From contig NZ_LT615367.1 of the NCBI RefSeq assembly GCF_900095885.1, forward strand, positions 744,001 through 808,000: a stretch of DNA of 64,000 nucleotides, given 5' to 3'. The stretch is from Dickeya aquatica. Its GTDB lineage: Bacteria > Pseudomonadota > Gammaproteobacteria > Enterobacterales > Enterobacteriaceae. The stretch's first letter is position 1. Each line of letters begins with the position of its first letter. The position numbers and the translations under genes were made by a program. Below the pieces are notes generated by a model. The model saw only the letters and a list, made by a program, of their open reading frames with translations. It made no database searches and was not told the DNA's origin. Of this stretch, positions 38,509-47,179 are shown piece after piece.

Positions 38509-40035
38509 TTAACGAGAAGAAGTGGCGACAACCGGTTCTGGCGCGGCTTGTTGCATACCCAGTGGGTTATTCCCCCAGCACTGCTCGTATTTCCAGCCAG
38601 TCAGCTCTTCTGCTACTGCGCGCGCTTCAGCCGGAACATCAGCAATCGCACCACCAGCTTTGATACGGGCAATTTCTTGCAGCAGGATCATGTGGTTTTT
38701 GCGATCTAAACGCATCTGGGAGCTGAAATAAATTGCCACGATAGCCAGTGCAATCACACCCAGAGAGAACACGCCGACGATAGCCAATACCGCGCTTTCA
38801 GGCTGGGCGGCTTTGCCTGACACGAAACCGAACTGGCTTAGAATCCATCCCATTGCGAAGACGATGACAGAACGCACCATTTTGCCTGCAAAGGTCATTG
38901 CACCTGCGTAAATCCCTTCACGACGGCGACCTGTCAATACTTCATCCACATCAGCGAGGAAGGTGTAGACCGTCCACGGAATGTAGTAGATACCACCGGT
39001 ACTCAGGCCAAAAACGGCGGTGATACCAAACAGTACAATCATCATCGAAGTCTGAGACCAGCCGGCGAAGTAAAGCGCGGCATAAGCGATGACGCTGACG
39101 ATAACAACCATCAGTGCCATGCGGTATGGACGGCCAAAGCCCATCTTCACGCAGATACCGATGAACAGGAAGGTAGAGATAAACTGCATTATCGAACTGA
39201 AGCTATTGAGCTGTGATACCACCGCCGTACTTTGTTTCAGACCGAAGACGATGAAATACGTAAACGCAGAAGCGAACAGCCATTCAGCACCGAAACCGAA
39301 CAGGTACATACCGAGGTGTTTACGGAAGATACGCAGACGGAAGGTGGAAACCATATCGATGCTCAGTTTCTTCAGTGATTGCCACAGATTCTGTGTGTGC
39401 TCACGCGTCACTTCGGCAGGAGAACGCTCCCAGGAAGTGAGGTAGAGCGCAATCATTGCCGCACACATGATGGCACCGTAAGCCAGACCGGTGTAGAAGA
39501 ACGGTGTAGCGGAGTCTTTACCGTAGATACCGATAAACTGCCCTGGGATAAACGCAGCCAGGAAGTTGGCGACTTTACCGAAAATGGCTTTGGAGCCAGT
39601 CAGCTTAGAGCGAATTTTGAAATCGGTGGTCATTTCGGTCGCGAGCGTCTCGTACGGCACCATAATTGAGGTGTAGATAAGCTCGAACACGATGTAAGTT
39701 GACAGGTAATACCAGAAGCCGAACCCTTCCACCCACAGCATCGGGTAGACCAGTACCAGCGGAATACCCACCAGAATGAAGAAACGACGGCGACCTAAAA
39801 GACGGCCGATACGGGTGTTGTAGAAGTTGTCACTGATGTAACCCATGATAGGGTTACTGATGGCATCGATAACGCTCGCCACAGAGAAAATGGCGGCGGC
39901 CTGAACCAAGGTTAATCCACAAAATGTGGTGTAAAAATACATTAACCAGGCACCACTAATGGCTAACGCGCCACTGCCTAGCAGGTTCGCACTGCCGTAG
40001 CAGAACGTGTGTTTGAACGTAATAGGTTTACTCAT
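38509..40035 (-). CDS. togT: GPH-family oligogalacturonide transporter, TogT-like
   Basis: The 508-residue inner-membrane symporter has 12 predicted helices and the GPH/MelB features: a conserved Asp in SVASVIDAISNPIMGYISDNF (helix 2 and loop 2-3), PYETLATEMTTDFKIRSKLTG, and a long polar C-terminal tail. In Dickeya, TogT is a GPH transporter for pectin-derived oligogalacturonides. The near-perfect KdgR box 20 bases upstream supports that identity over a melibiose or glucuronide permease. I start at ATG 40035 (MSKPITF). An upstream in-frame start at 40053 would put the leader almost into the KdgR box. Confidence 0.82.
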   Translation of the reverse strand: MSKPITFKHTFCYGSANLLGSGALAISGAWLMYFYTTFCGLTLVQAAAIFSVASVIDAISNPIMGYISDNFYNTRIGRLLGRRRFFILVGIPLVLVYPMLWVEGFGFWYYLSTYIVFELIYTSIMVPYETLATEMTTDFKIRSKLTGSKAIFGKVANFLAAFIPGQFIGIYGKDSATPFFYTGLAYGAIMCAAMIALYLTSWERSPAEVTREHTQNLWQSLKKLSIDMVSTFRLRIFRKHLGMYLFGFGAEWLFASAFTYFIVFGLKQSTAVVSQLNSFSSIMQFISTFLFIGICVKMGFGRPYRMALMVVIVSVIAYAALYFAGWSQTSMMIVLFGITAVFGLSTGGIYYIPWTVYTFLADVDEVLTGRRREGIYAGAMTFAGKMVRSVIVFAMGWILSQFGFVSGKAAQPESAVLAIVGVFSLGVIALAIVAIYFSSQMRLDRKNHMILLQEIARIKAGGAIADVPAEARAVAEELTGWKYEQCWGNNPLGMQQAAPEPVVATSSR

Positions 40036-40054
40036 AGTCAATTCGCCTAACAAT

Positions 40055-40073
40055 ATTAAAACATTATTTCATT
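40055..40073. promoter_or_regulatory. KdgR operator upstream of togT
   Basis: ATTAAAACATTATTTCATT matches 18 of 19 positions of the KdgR consensus as I recall it (AATRAAAYRNYRTTTYATT). KdgR is the IclR-type repressor of pectinolysis in soft-rot bacteria, released by 2-keto-3-deoxygluconate. The site lies 20-38 bases before the togT ATG, where binding would block transcription or elongation. Confidence 0.85.
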
Positions 40074-40487
40074 TGAAATGAACTTATGTTCTTATCATTT
40101 GCCTGATCGCGACAAAAGTAAACTAGCCATCCCGCTCCTGAGTGCTTTTAATAGCAATCTGTCATGGAGATCATGAAATAAGTTTTTTTAATTTGATTAA
40201 GGGTTGTCAGAAGAGTAACGCAGTAGTTTGTTGGTTTTTGATATTTCTTTATCGTTAAACATTAAAAAATCAAGAAGGCGGGGAAAGGCTTGTGGATGAG
40301 AGTGCTGAATCTGTCAGCACCATTTCGCCGTGTTGCAGAAGAAAAAGCAAGCATAATTGTAAAAAATGGCGATAAATTGTGATCAGGTTGTGATGTAAGG
40401 TGCTGGCGCTTGCCCGAATGTGATTTACCTCACGCGGCAAGGCGGAGTATTTTATCGGGCTATAGGTTGGTTTCCTGGTAAGTTGTT
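40074..40487. other. Divergent intergenic region togT / xre
   Basis: These 414 AT-rich bases separate togT from the small Xre gene and hold promoters for both. Apart from the KdgR box at its left edge and the CRP-like site at 40419, nothing else could be assigned. Confidence 0.35.
40419..40434. promoter_or_regulatory. CRP-like box upstream of the Xre gene
   Basis: TGTGA-TTTACC-TCACG matches CRP half-sites at 9 of 10 core bases. It is 54 bases before the Xre start. CRP could activate this gene, while togT is about 385 bases away on the other side. Confidence 0.6.
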
Positions 40488-40697
40488 ATGCCAATTGTTG
40501 TCAGACTCGATGTGCTGTTGGCACAAAGAAAAATGAAATCCCGTGAACTGGCGATGTTAATCGGCATCACGGAGCAGAATCTCTCGCTACTGAAATCCGG
40601 TAAGGTGAAAAGTATCCGGTTTGACACGCTGCAAAAGATTTGTGGAGCATTGTCGTGTCAACCGGGTGATGTACTGGAATATTTGGCTGAGGAGTGA
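40488..40697 (+). CDS. Small Xre/Cro-type HTH regulator
   Basis: The 69-residue protein is a single helix-turn-helix domain of the HTH_26/YozG type. It contains LLAQRKMKSRELAMLIGIT, then EQNLSLLKSGKVKSIRF as the recognition helix region, then LQKICGALSCQPGDVLEY. The start is ATG 40488 after a weak GGTAAG. Its target is unknown. A strong bidirectional hairpin separates it from the convergent reductase gene. Confidence 0.85.
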   Translation: MPIVVRLDVLLAQRKMKSRELAMLIGITEQNLSLLKSGKVKSIRFDTLQKICGALSCQPGDVLEYLAEE

Positions 40698-40709
40698 CGA
40701 GCCGTAAAA

Positions 40710-40744
40710 CCAGCGACCGGGGGAACGTTGTGCCCGGTCGCTGG
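40710..40744. terminator. Bidirectional terminator between xre and the reductase gene
   Basis: A perfect 12-bp stem (CCAGCGACCGGG/CCCGGTCGCTGG, 11-nt loop) has AAAA on its left, giving T4 on the minus strand. It best serves the minus-strand reductase gene. Confidence 0.8.
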
Positions 40745-40760
40745 CAGATACCATGCCGTA

Positions 40761-42275
40761 TTAGTGTTCCGCGTCGTATTCGTGTTCCGACAGCACGGCG
40801 ACAGTGGCTGCGGCCCCACGGTCACGCAGTGATAAGTAAGCCTGGGTTAATGCTTCCACCCAGGCTGTGTTGGCGGGTAAATCATCGCCAAACAAGGCAT
40901 GAATTGATAACAATCTTTGCACCCGTTCTTCTGTATCCGGCGTGCTCCGGGTGAGGTGCAGCAAGGTTTCCGCCAGCGGATCGCGAATATCAATATTCTG
41001 CCCGGCATCATCAATTCCGCCAACATAACGCATCCATCCCGCAATGCCCAATGTGAGTGCACGGTGAGCGCTGCCTTGCGCCAGATGCCAGCGCAGTGAG
41101 GCCAGCATACGCTGGGGAAGCTTTTGGCTGCCATCCATGGCGATTTGCCAGGTGCGGTGTTTCAGCGCGGGGTTAGAGAAGCGCTCCAGCAGTTGCTCGG
41201 CATAGGCAGTCAGATCGATCCCGCTTACCTGTAATGTCGGGGCTTGCTCTTGTAACATCAACTGACGCACGGCACGGCGGTAATGTGCATCATCCATACA
41301 ATTGTTAATGTGCTCATAACCGGCCAGGTAGCCGAGATAGGCCAAAAACGAGTGGCTGCCGTTAAGCATGCGCAATTTCATTTCTTCAAACGGCAGCACA
41401 TCTTCAACCAATTGCGCACCAGCGAGCTCCCACGCAGGGCGGCCGGCGACAAAGTTGTCTTCAACCACCCATTGAATGAACGGCTCACAGGCAATACCGC
41501 ATGGGTCTGCAACACCGGTTGCCTGGGCGATTTGAGTCAGCGTTTCCGGGGTGGCGGCTGGCACAATTCTATCGACCATAGTATTGGGGAAGGTGACGTG
41601 CTCGGTTATCCACTGCGCCAGAGACGCGTCTTGCAAGCGAGCGGCATCGATAACCACCTGACGTGTGACCTTGCCATTCTCCGGCACATTGTCACAGGAG
41701 AGCACCGAGAATGGGGCAATACCACGCTCCCGACGCAGCCGCAGTGCTTCAGCCAGCAGGCCCGGCACGGATGCAGGCTGGCGCGGGTGGGCCAGGTCTT
41801 GTTGCACCAGTGGGTTCTCTTTATCCAGTTCACCCCGATTACCCGCCCGACAATACCCTTTTTCGGTGATAGTCAGTGACACAATGGCGACTTGCGGGTC
41901 TGCCAGTTGTTCCAGAATGGCATCGATGCCTTCGACTCGCGCATGCAGCGATCGACAAACGGATCCGACAACAATCGCGCGATCGCTCAGTGCGGATTTT
42001 TCCAGCACCGTGAAAAGGTGGTCTTGACGGCGCAGTGCAGAGATAAGGGTGTCATCACTAAATAGCACGACTTCACAGATCCCCCAGTCCCCGCCGTGCT
42101 GCCTGAGCACCCGGTCAGTCAGCAGTGCCTGATGTGCGCGGTGAAACGCACCAAAACCGATGTGAACGATACGCGGTTTTAAGGCTTGCCTGTCATAGTC
42201 AGGCTGTTGTACGCCAGCGGGAAGAGGCAGGTTGGCGATGTTTTTTTCGTTACTGGATAAGGTGTTGCTGGACAT
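40761..42275 (-). CDS. Mannitol-dehydrogenase-family reductase, YeiQ/UxuB type
   Basis: This 504-residue NAD-dependent polyol/hexonate dehydrogenase shows RIVHIGFGAFHRAHQALLTDRVL (Rossmann), TMVDRIVPAATPETL, and the family catalytic motif K-x5-N-x2-H in KLRMLNGSHSFLAYL. Overall similarity is closer to E. coli YeiQ than to UxuB, as judged by GGDWGICE and CEPFIQWVVEDNFVAGRPAWE. UxuB reduces fructuronate to mannonate in hexuronate catabolism. A similar role would suit a pectinolytic bacterium with togT nearby, but I see no ExuR or UxuR operator. Confidence 0.8.
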   Translation of the reverse strand: MSSNTLSSNEKNIANLPLPAGVQQPDYDRQALKPRIVHIGFGAFHRAHQALLTDRVLRQHGGDWGICEVVLFSDDTLISALRRQDHLFTVLEKSALSDRAIVVGSVCRSLHARVEGIDAILEQLADPQVAIVSLTITEKGYCRAGNRGELDKENPLVQQDLAHPRQPASVPGLLAEALRLRRERGIAPFSVLSCDNVPENGKVTRQVVIDAARLQDASLAQWITEHVTFPNTMVDRIVPAATPETLTQIAQATGVADPCGIACEPFIQWVVEDNFVAGRPAWELAGAQLVEDVLPFEEMKLRMLNGSHSFLAYLGYLAGYEHINNCMDDAHYRRAVRQLMLQEQAPTLQVSGIDLTAYAEQLLERFSNPALKHRTWQIAMDGSQKLPQRMLASLRWHLAQGSAHRALTLGIAGWMRYVGGIDDAGQNIDIRDPLAETLLHLTRSTPDTEERVQRLLSIHALFGDDLPANTAWVEALTQAYLSLRDRGAAATVAVLSEHEYDAEH

Positions 42276-42375
42276 AGTACGCGTCCTGAAATGAGGAAAT
42301 TAACCGCCCAACCTTAACGGCCTTTACGGCGGGCGGCAACCATTATGCGGTGTGTTCGGAATACGTCTCACAGAG

Positions 42376-43998
42376 TCAGGAACCCTGTGAGACGGCAGCA
42401 GGGGGCGTTGGGTTAAGCACCGTGCGAGGCCGGATAAACCAGGCTGGCAGCATGGCAAGGAAAAAGAATAATGCCACGACGAAAAAACCATCCTGATAGG
42501 CGAACATCTGGGCCTTGGGGGTCAAGATGGAGAGCAGGTAGGTCATGATGCCTGGGTTGATACTGGTACTGAGCGGGTCGCCCAGTGGATTGCCGGCATG
42601 GCCAAATAACAGGCCGAGCTGGCGAATGGCATCGGGGCTGCGTGTGTTATCCAGCATTAACGCTTGTGCCAGCATCTGGCCGTGAAACGTGGTGCGCCGT
42701 TCCGAGAAACACTGACAGCAGGTTGACCCCCATTGCGCCCCTAACTGGCGGACAAAATTCAGGCTGCCAGCACCCTGGGCCAATTGATTAGCGGGCAGTG
42801 CCCTCAGTGCGCCGGCATTCATGGCTGGCAACATCAGGCCCAGACCAATACGGCCAATCACAATCCACCAGGCCATCGTCCAGAAGGGCGTGTCGGTGTC
42901 TGCCGCACTGGATAACCAGCATGACAGGCCAAACAGCAACAGGCCGATAATCACCAGTGTGTGTGGCCTGAGTTTGTCACTTAATGAGCCAGCCAGCGGA
43001 AATACCATGCCAAGGGCTAGCCCGGCAGGCATTAATAGCAAACCCGAGCGCGTTGGGGTATAGCCCTGAATACTCTGGACAAATAACGGAATAATGTAAG
43101 TGGAGCCATAAATACCCGCTCCCAGCGCAAATGCGACGATACAACCTGACGTGAAGGCCGGATTGGCAAATACCCGCAGGTTAAGTAAAGGATGAGGCGT
43201 GGTGAATTCACGCACAATAAACGCCAGCATCGTCATCAGGGCAAGGGTCAACAGGCCGAGAATAAAAAAGGAATCCCATCCTGTACGCTGACCGTTTGAG
43301 AGACCGGCTAACAGAGCGGTCAGCGAGACAACCAGCAGTATAAATCCTGCGGTATCAAAGCGCTGGTGTCCTCCTGAACGATGAGGGCTTTTAGCCGGAA
43401 GAATCACCACCGCTGCGGCTATGCCTGCCAGGCAAAATGGCACCACCACCATGAATACGGCGCGCCAGTCGAGAGAATCCACCATCAGGCCGCCTGCCGC
43501 TGGGCCTAATGCTGGTGCCAGCACCACGCCCACGCCATAAATGCCCATCGCTTTGCCCCGTTCTGAAACCGGGAAAACCTGCGAGATAATAATCATGGCT
43601 AAAGGCTGGATAATGCCGCTGGCTCCCCCCTGAAGAATTCGCGCGATAATCACCTCTGCACTGCTTTGGCTGAACGTACCCAGCAGGCTGCCGAGCACAA
43701 AGATAACCAGCGCCCCGACGTAGGTGGCGCGGTAGCCAAACCGCTCCAGCGTCCAGGCGGTAACAAGCATGGTGGCGGTCATTGAGGCCAGAAAGGCGGT
43801 TGAGAGCCACTGTGCCTGATCCTGGCCCATGCCAAAGGCTCCCATAATGTCGTGCATGGCCACATTGACAATGGTGGCGGTGGCCGTTGTGGCAATAGTA
43901 CCCAGCATAATGGTGAAGGTCGCCAGCCAGCGGTAGCTGTCACCAAAACGGGCTGCCTGGCTTTCCAGCGGTGATAAAATAGGTTTACTCGGCGACAT
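42376..43998 (-). CDS. EmrB/QacA-family (DHA2) drug efflux MFS with a frame-scrambled segment
   Basis: The 540-residue MFS protein has 14 predicted helices and forms the inner-membrane pump of an EmrAB-TolC-type efflux system. Near residues 420-433 the conserved QLGGAMGVNLLSVFLERR is replaced by QLGAQWGSTCCQCFSERR. The DNA explains it: one base missing in a G run (plus strand C run at 42738-42741) and one extra base 36 nt later (CC at 42702-42703) restore the frame. The pump is then altered over about 12 residues, which would probably disturb helix packing, or the assembly has two errors. It overlaps the emrA-like gene by 14 bases. Confidence 0.88.
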   Translation of the reverse strand: MSPSKPILSPLESQAARFGDSYRWLATFTIMLGTIATTATATIVNVAMHDIMGAFGMGQDQAQWLSTAFLASMTATMLVTAWTLERFGYRATYVGALVIFVLGSLLGTFSQSSAEVIIARILQGGASGIIQPLAMIIISQVFPVSERGKAMGIYGVGVVLAPALGPAAGGLMVDSLDWRAVFMVVVPFCLAGIAAAVVILPAKSPHRSGGHQRFDTAGFILLVVSLTALLAGLSNGQRTGWDSFFILGLLTLALMTMLAFIVREFTTPHPLLNLRVFANPAFTSGCIVAFALGAGIYGSTYIIPLFVQSIQGYTPTRSGLLLMPAGLALGMVFPLAGSLSDKLRPHTLVIIGLLLFGLSCWLSSAADTDTPFWTMAWWIVIGRIGLGLMLPAMNAGALRALPANQLAQGAGSLNFVRQLGAQWGSTCCQCFSERRTTFHGQMLAQALMLDNTRSPDAIRQLGLLFGHAGNPLGDPLSTSINPGIMTYLLSILTPKAQMFAYQDGFFVVALFFFLAMLPAWFIRPRTVLNPTPPAAVSQGS

Positions 43999-45106
43999 GA
44001 ATATTCACTTCCGCCATTAACCCCGGCTTCAGGCTCTCGTCCGGCTTATCGAGCGCGATACGAACCGGTACGCGTTGCGTGATTTTGGTGAAATTGCCTG
44101 ACGGATTTGGGCTGGGCAGCAGGGCAAACTGACTCGTTGCCGTATTACCGACCCGTATCACTTTACCGCTGAGATGCTTATCCGGGTACGCATCAAGCTG
44201 TATATCAACGGATTGCCCGACTTTGACCTGGCCGATTACGGTTTCTTTAATATTTGCTTCCACCCACACCTGATAGGGAGAGTGAATCAGCATAATCCAC
44301 TGTCCTGCCTGCACATAGCTGCCACTATTGACGAGGGTTCTGTCTACTACGCCGTCTATTGGCGACGACAAGGCCCGGTCTGCAATATCCTGTTTTAGCT
44401 GGTCAACCTGTGCTTGTATGGCGATGCGTTGTTGGCGCAGCATCTCGATTTGCCGGTCTTGTACCTGCAAGGTATGGCGCTGCGCCTCGGCATTGTTCAG
44501 CGCGGCCTGCCGTGCTGTGCGCTGCGCCTGTGCTTCATGCAGTTCGCTTTGGCGTTGTAATAATTGCGTATGGGATTCGTCCCAGGTTTTGCGTGCCGTC
44601 AGGTTGTTTTTCAGCAACTGGTCATCACGCTGGAAGTTATTTTGCGCCAGACTGAGCTGATAACCGGCATTGCTGACGGCTGACTCGGCAGACGAGAGGT
44701 TCGCGCGCGCCTCATCCAGCGCCGCCTGGGTGGTTAACTCCGTCACCTGCCGCTGGGTTTGGCTGTAGATGATCTGGGCATCGGCAGCGGCCAAATCCGC
44801 CTCTTGCTCGGCCAGTTTCAGGCGGGCTTCTCTATCGTCAACCTGAGCCAGTAATTGATCTTTTTTGATGTTATCGCCATCGATAACCGGGCGTGCCGTC
44901 AGCCAGCCACTTTCCCGGCTGGCCAGCGAAATCACCTCGCCCATGACGCGGGCATCGGTTTCGGTGATATGGGTAAAGCGTTGGTGGAGCCAGTATGACA
45001 ACGCGATAACGGTTAACAGCACCAGTGCGCTGCCGGTCAGTAAAAATGTGCGCTGGCGCGGATTCAGACGGCGCAGCCCTGCTAGTTTTGGAATGTGATG
45101 ATTCAT
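43985..45106 (-). CDS. EmrA/HlyD-type membrane fusion protein
   Basis: The 373-residue periplasmic adaptor has one N-terminal membrane anchor (FLLTGSALVLLTVIALSYWL), a lipoyl half (DARVMGEVISLASRESGWL), a long alpha-helical hairpin with coiled coil (about 85-210), the second lipoyl half (LSSPIDGVVDRTLVNSGSYV) and a beta-barrel domain. It would link the EmrB-like pump to an outer-membrane TolC. It overlaps the MFS gene by 14 bases downstream and the marR gene by 4 bases upstream, forming a marR-emrA-emrB operon. Confidence 0.9.
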   Translation of the reverse strand: MNHHIPKLAGLRRLNPRQRTFLLTGSALVLLTVIALSYWLHQRFTHITETDARVMGEVISLASRESGWLTARPVIDGDNIKKDQLLAQVDDREARLKLAEQEADLAAADAQIIYSQTQRQVTELTTQAALDEARANLSSAESAVSNAGYQLSLAQNNFQRDDQLLKNNLTARKTWDESHTQLLQRQSELHEAQAQRTARQAALNNAEAQRHTLQVQDRQIEMLRQQRIAIQAQVDQLKQDIADRALSSPIDGVVDRTLVNSGSYVQAGQWIMLIHSPYQVWVEANIKETVIGQVKVGQSVDIQLDAYPDKHLSGKVIRVGNTATSQFALLPSPNPSGNFTKITQRVPVRIALDKPDESLKPGLMAEVNIHVAE

Positions 45107-45600
45107 GACTGACGACTTTCTGTTTGGGAGAGATTGTCGATAACCTGGCCTATTACCCGGCTGACCTGTTGGATATCCTGCTCGCTTACCCCTTCCAGGG
45201 CCTGATTTCGCACCTGTGCAGCAATCAGCTCAACCCTGTTAACCAGTGCAATTCCGCTCTCGGTGAGGTGTATTTCCTTAAAGCGGCGGTCATTGCCTTC
45301 CCGGCGCTCGATCACCCCTTGTTTTTGCAGGTTATCTAAAACCCTGACCACGGCGGACGCATCCAGGCCCAGCGATTCCGCCAGCGCTTTTTGGTGAATA
45401 GGGGCATCACCCCTTGCAATAAACAGCAGCGGTAGCCAGGCTGCCTGGGTTAAGCCGTAGGGCTGAAGTTCCCGGTCTATCACCCGTCGCCATAGGCGCG
45501 TGGTTTGGCCTAACTGGATGGCAAAGTTCCGGCGGGCGGAGGATTCGGTCTGTAGCATGGCGGTATCCATCATGAAGTCAGTGAAATAGTGAACAGGCAT
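45103..45600 (-). CDS. MarR-family transcriptional regulator
   Basis: This 165-residue winged-helix regulator contains LTQAAWLPLLFIARGDAPIHQ, the recognition helix region LDASAVVRVLDNLQKQGVIERR, and the wing EGNDRRFKEIHLTESG, followed by C-terminal dimerisation helices. It is the first gene of the efflux operon and probably represses it until a phenolic or drug ligand binds. The start is unsure: ATG 45600 has no SD, and ATGs at 45573 and 45570 are possible. Confidence 0.9.
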   Translation of the reverse strand: MPVHYFTDFMMDTAMLQTESSARRNFAIQLGQTTRLWRRVIDRELQPYGLTQAAWLPLLFIARGDAPIHQKALAESLGLDASAVVRVLDNLQKQGVIERREGNDRRFKEIHLTESGIALVNRVELIAAQVRNQALEGVSEQDIQQVSRVIGQVIDNLSQTESRQS

Positions 45601-45610
45601 TAGTTAACCA

Positions 45611-45637
45611 AATCAATAGATGACAAGTCAATTGATT
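45611..45637. promoter_or_regulatory. Candidate MarR operator
   Basis: AATCAAT and ATTGATT form an inverted repeat with a 13-base spacer, 10-37 bases before the marR start. The position and symmetry suit autorepression of the efflux operon. Confidence 0.5.
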
Positions 45638-45835
45638 TTGGGGGTGAAAGTCATGCCGGATAAGATGGGCGCTTTTAGGCATCAGCCCGGTGCAGGCGTT
45701 AAAAAATCGCTCTGAAAGCAGGATGTTGTGATGATAGGGGGCGTTATACGCAGGCGGTGCAGCAACAGGCTGTTGGGAGCGCCGGGAAATTATCGTTGAC
45801 GCTATGAGCAGGCGGTGGGGTAAGTCATGGGGGCC

Positions 45836-45865
45836 GAAAAAATCAGGGCAGCGGAGGCTGCCCTG
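45836..45865 (-). terminator. Rho-independent terminator after the L,D-transpeptidase gene
   Basis: On the minus strand a 9-bp stem (CAGGGCAGC/GCTGCCCTG, 4-nt loop) is followed by a T-rich run. It starts nine bases after the stop codon. Confidence 0.85.
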
Positions 45866-45874
45866 TCAGGGTCA

Positions 45875-46933
45875 TTAAGACTGGCTGGCATCAGCCGCCG
45901 GAGCGGCGGTGGTTGCCGGTACCGGGATAATGGCTGGCTGGCTGTTATCCGGGCTGCTGGTCTGCTGGATAACCGGAGCCTGCGGGGCAACCGGGGCGGC
46001 TTCTTGCGCGCCGTTGACTTTGACCGGCATACCAACACGGTTTTGCAGCGCCTGGTTGACGGCGTTTTCGCTTACGCTGGCATCCGCCAGCGTTTTGCTG
46101 ACAACCGGTGTCAGTTTGATAGGCGCAGGCGCTGATGAGTTGAACTCTTCTTCCGTGCGTGACAGCGGGTTGTGCACTTCAACGTAGCGTGAGCCATCCG
46201 GTTCAACGGTGGCTTTTACCGGCTCGTTAATAAACTGTACGCGGGTGCCGACGGGAACGTGATTAAACAGGTACTTGATGTCATCTGCACGCAAGCGCAC
46301 ACAGCCGTGGCTGACACGCAGGCCGATACCAAAATTGGCGTTGGTGCCGTGAATCGCATAGAGCTTACCGATGTAGAGCGCATACAGGCCCATCGGGTTA
46401 TCCGGGCCTGCCGGGTAGACCTGAGGCAGGTATTCGCCACGGGCGGCGTATTCTGCGTGCATGGCCGCAGTTGGCGTCCAGGTTGGGCGCTCTTTCTTGC
46501 GCTGCACGGACGTCACCCAGTTAATCGGGGTATCTTTACCTAACTGGCCGATACCGATAGGCAACACGACCACGGTTTTTGAACCTTTCGGGTAGTAGTA
46601 CAGCCGCATTTCCGCTGTGTTGATCACAATGCCTTCACGCGGTGCGTCAGGGAGAATCAGTTGCTGCGGTACAATCATGGTGCTGCCCGGTTTCGGCAGA
46701 TAAACATCGATGCCCGGGTTGGCTTCCAGCAGGTTGCTCAGGCCCATCTGGTACTGGGCAGCGAATTGCTCCAGTGGTGCAGTGCTGTCTTTAGGAATGG
46801 TCACTTCAATATTTTCACCCACCAGCCGGCTGTTCGGGGCAGGTAAGGGATAAACCACGGCGAGTGCTGTCTGGCTGAAAGCCGCCACCGTCACAACTAC
46901 TGATGTCAGGATCGCGCGAATACTCATTTTCAT
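45875..46933 (-). CDS. L,D-transpeptidase, YbiS/ErfK family
   Basis: The 352-residue periplasmic enzyme would attach Braun lipoprotein to peptidoglycan or form 3-3 crosslinks. It has a signal peptide ([11 protein letters not shown], cleaved after TALA), a LysM-like region (about 40-90, [14 protein letters not shown]), and the YkuD catalytic domain with [22 protein letters not shown] containing the nucleophile Cys. The sequence is closest to E. coli YbiS (LdtB). A Pro/Ala/Gln-rich C-terminal tail of about 45 residues is extra. I start at ATG 46933. The frame is open to 47092 but the extra 53 residues do not suit an exported protein. Confidence 0.9.
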   Translation of the reverse strand: MKMSIRAILTSVVVTVAAFSQTALAVVYPLPAPNSRLVGENIEVTIPKDSTAPLEQFAAQYQMGLSNLLEANPGIDVYLPKPGSTMIVPQQLILPDAPREGIVINTAEMRLYYYPKGSKTVVVLPIGIGQLGKDTPINWVTSVQRKKERPTWTPTAAMHAEYAARGEYLPQVYPAGPDNPMGLYALYIGKLYAIHGTNANFGIGLRVSHGCVRLRADDIKYLFNHVPVGTRVQFINEPVKATVEPDGSRYVEVHNPLSRTEEEFNSSAPAPIKLTPVVSKTLADASVSENAVNQALQNRVGMPVKVNGAQEAAPVAPQAPVIQQTSSPDNSQPAIIPVPATTAAPAADASQS

Positions 46934-47128
46934 GTCTTTGTTGAGTGTTAAAGCCATTGTGGCAAAGGAATTGTTGTTATACCCCGCATACATTGGGTAT
47001 CTCCGGCTCACAACCGGCCGGATGCGCATTATATGTTCAGAAAGTTGGCAGGAAAACCCGCTGTACAATCCATTACATTTCTTTGTCATCAAAACGGCTA
47101 ATTAATCACCGCTGGTCAACCCTGAAGC

Positions 47129-47159
47129 CCACAAAGGGAGCATGTCGCTCCCTTTGTGG
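47129..47159 (-). terminator. Hairpin after nifJ
   Basis: A perfect 13-bp stem (CCACAAAGGGAGC/GCTCCCTTTGTGG, 5-nt loop) lies 20 bases beyond the nifJ stop. It lacks a T tail, so termination may be partial. Confidence 0.55.
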
Positions 47160-47179
47160 CGCGGCGCAGGCCTGTTGCG

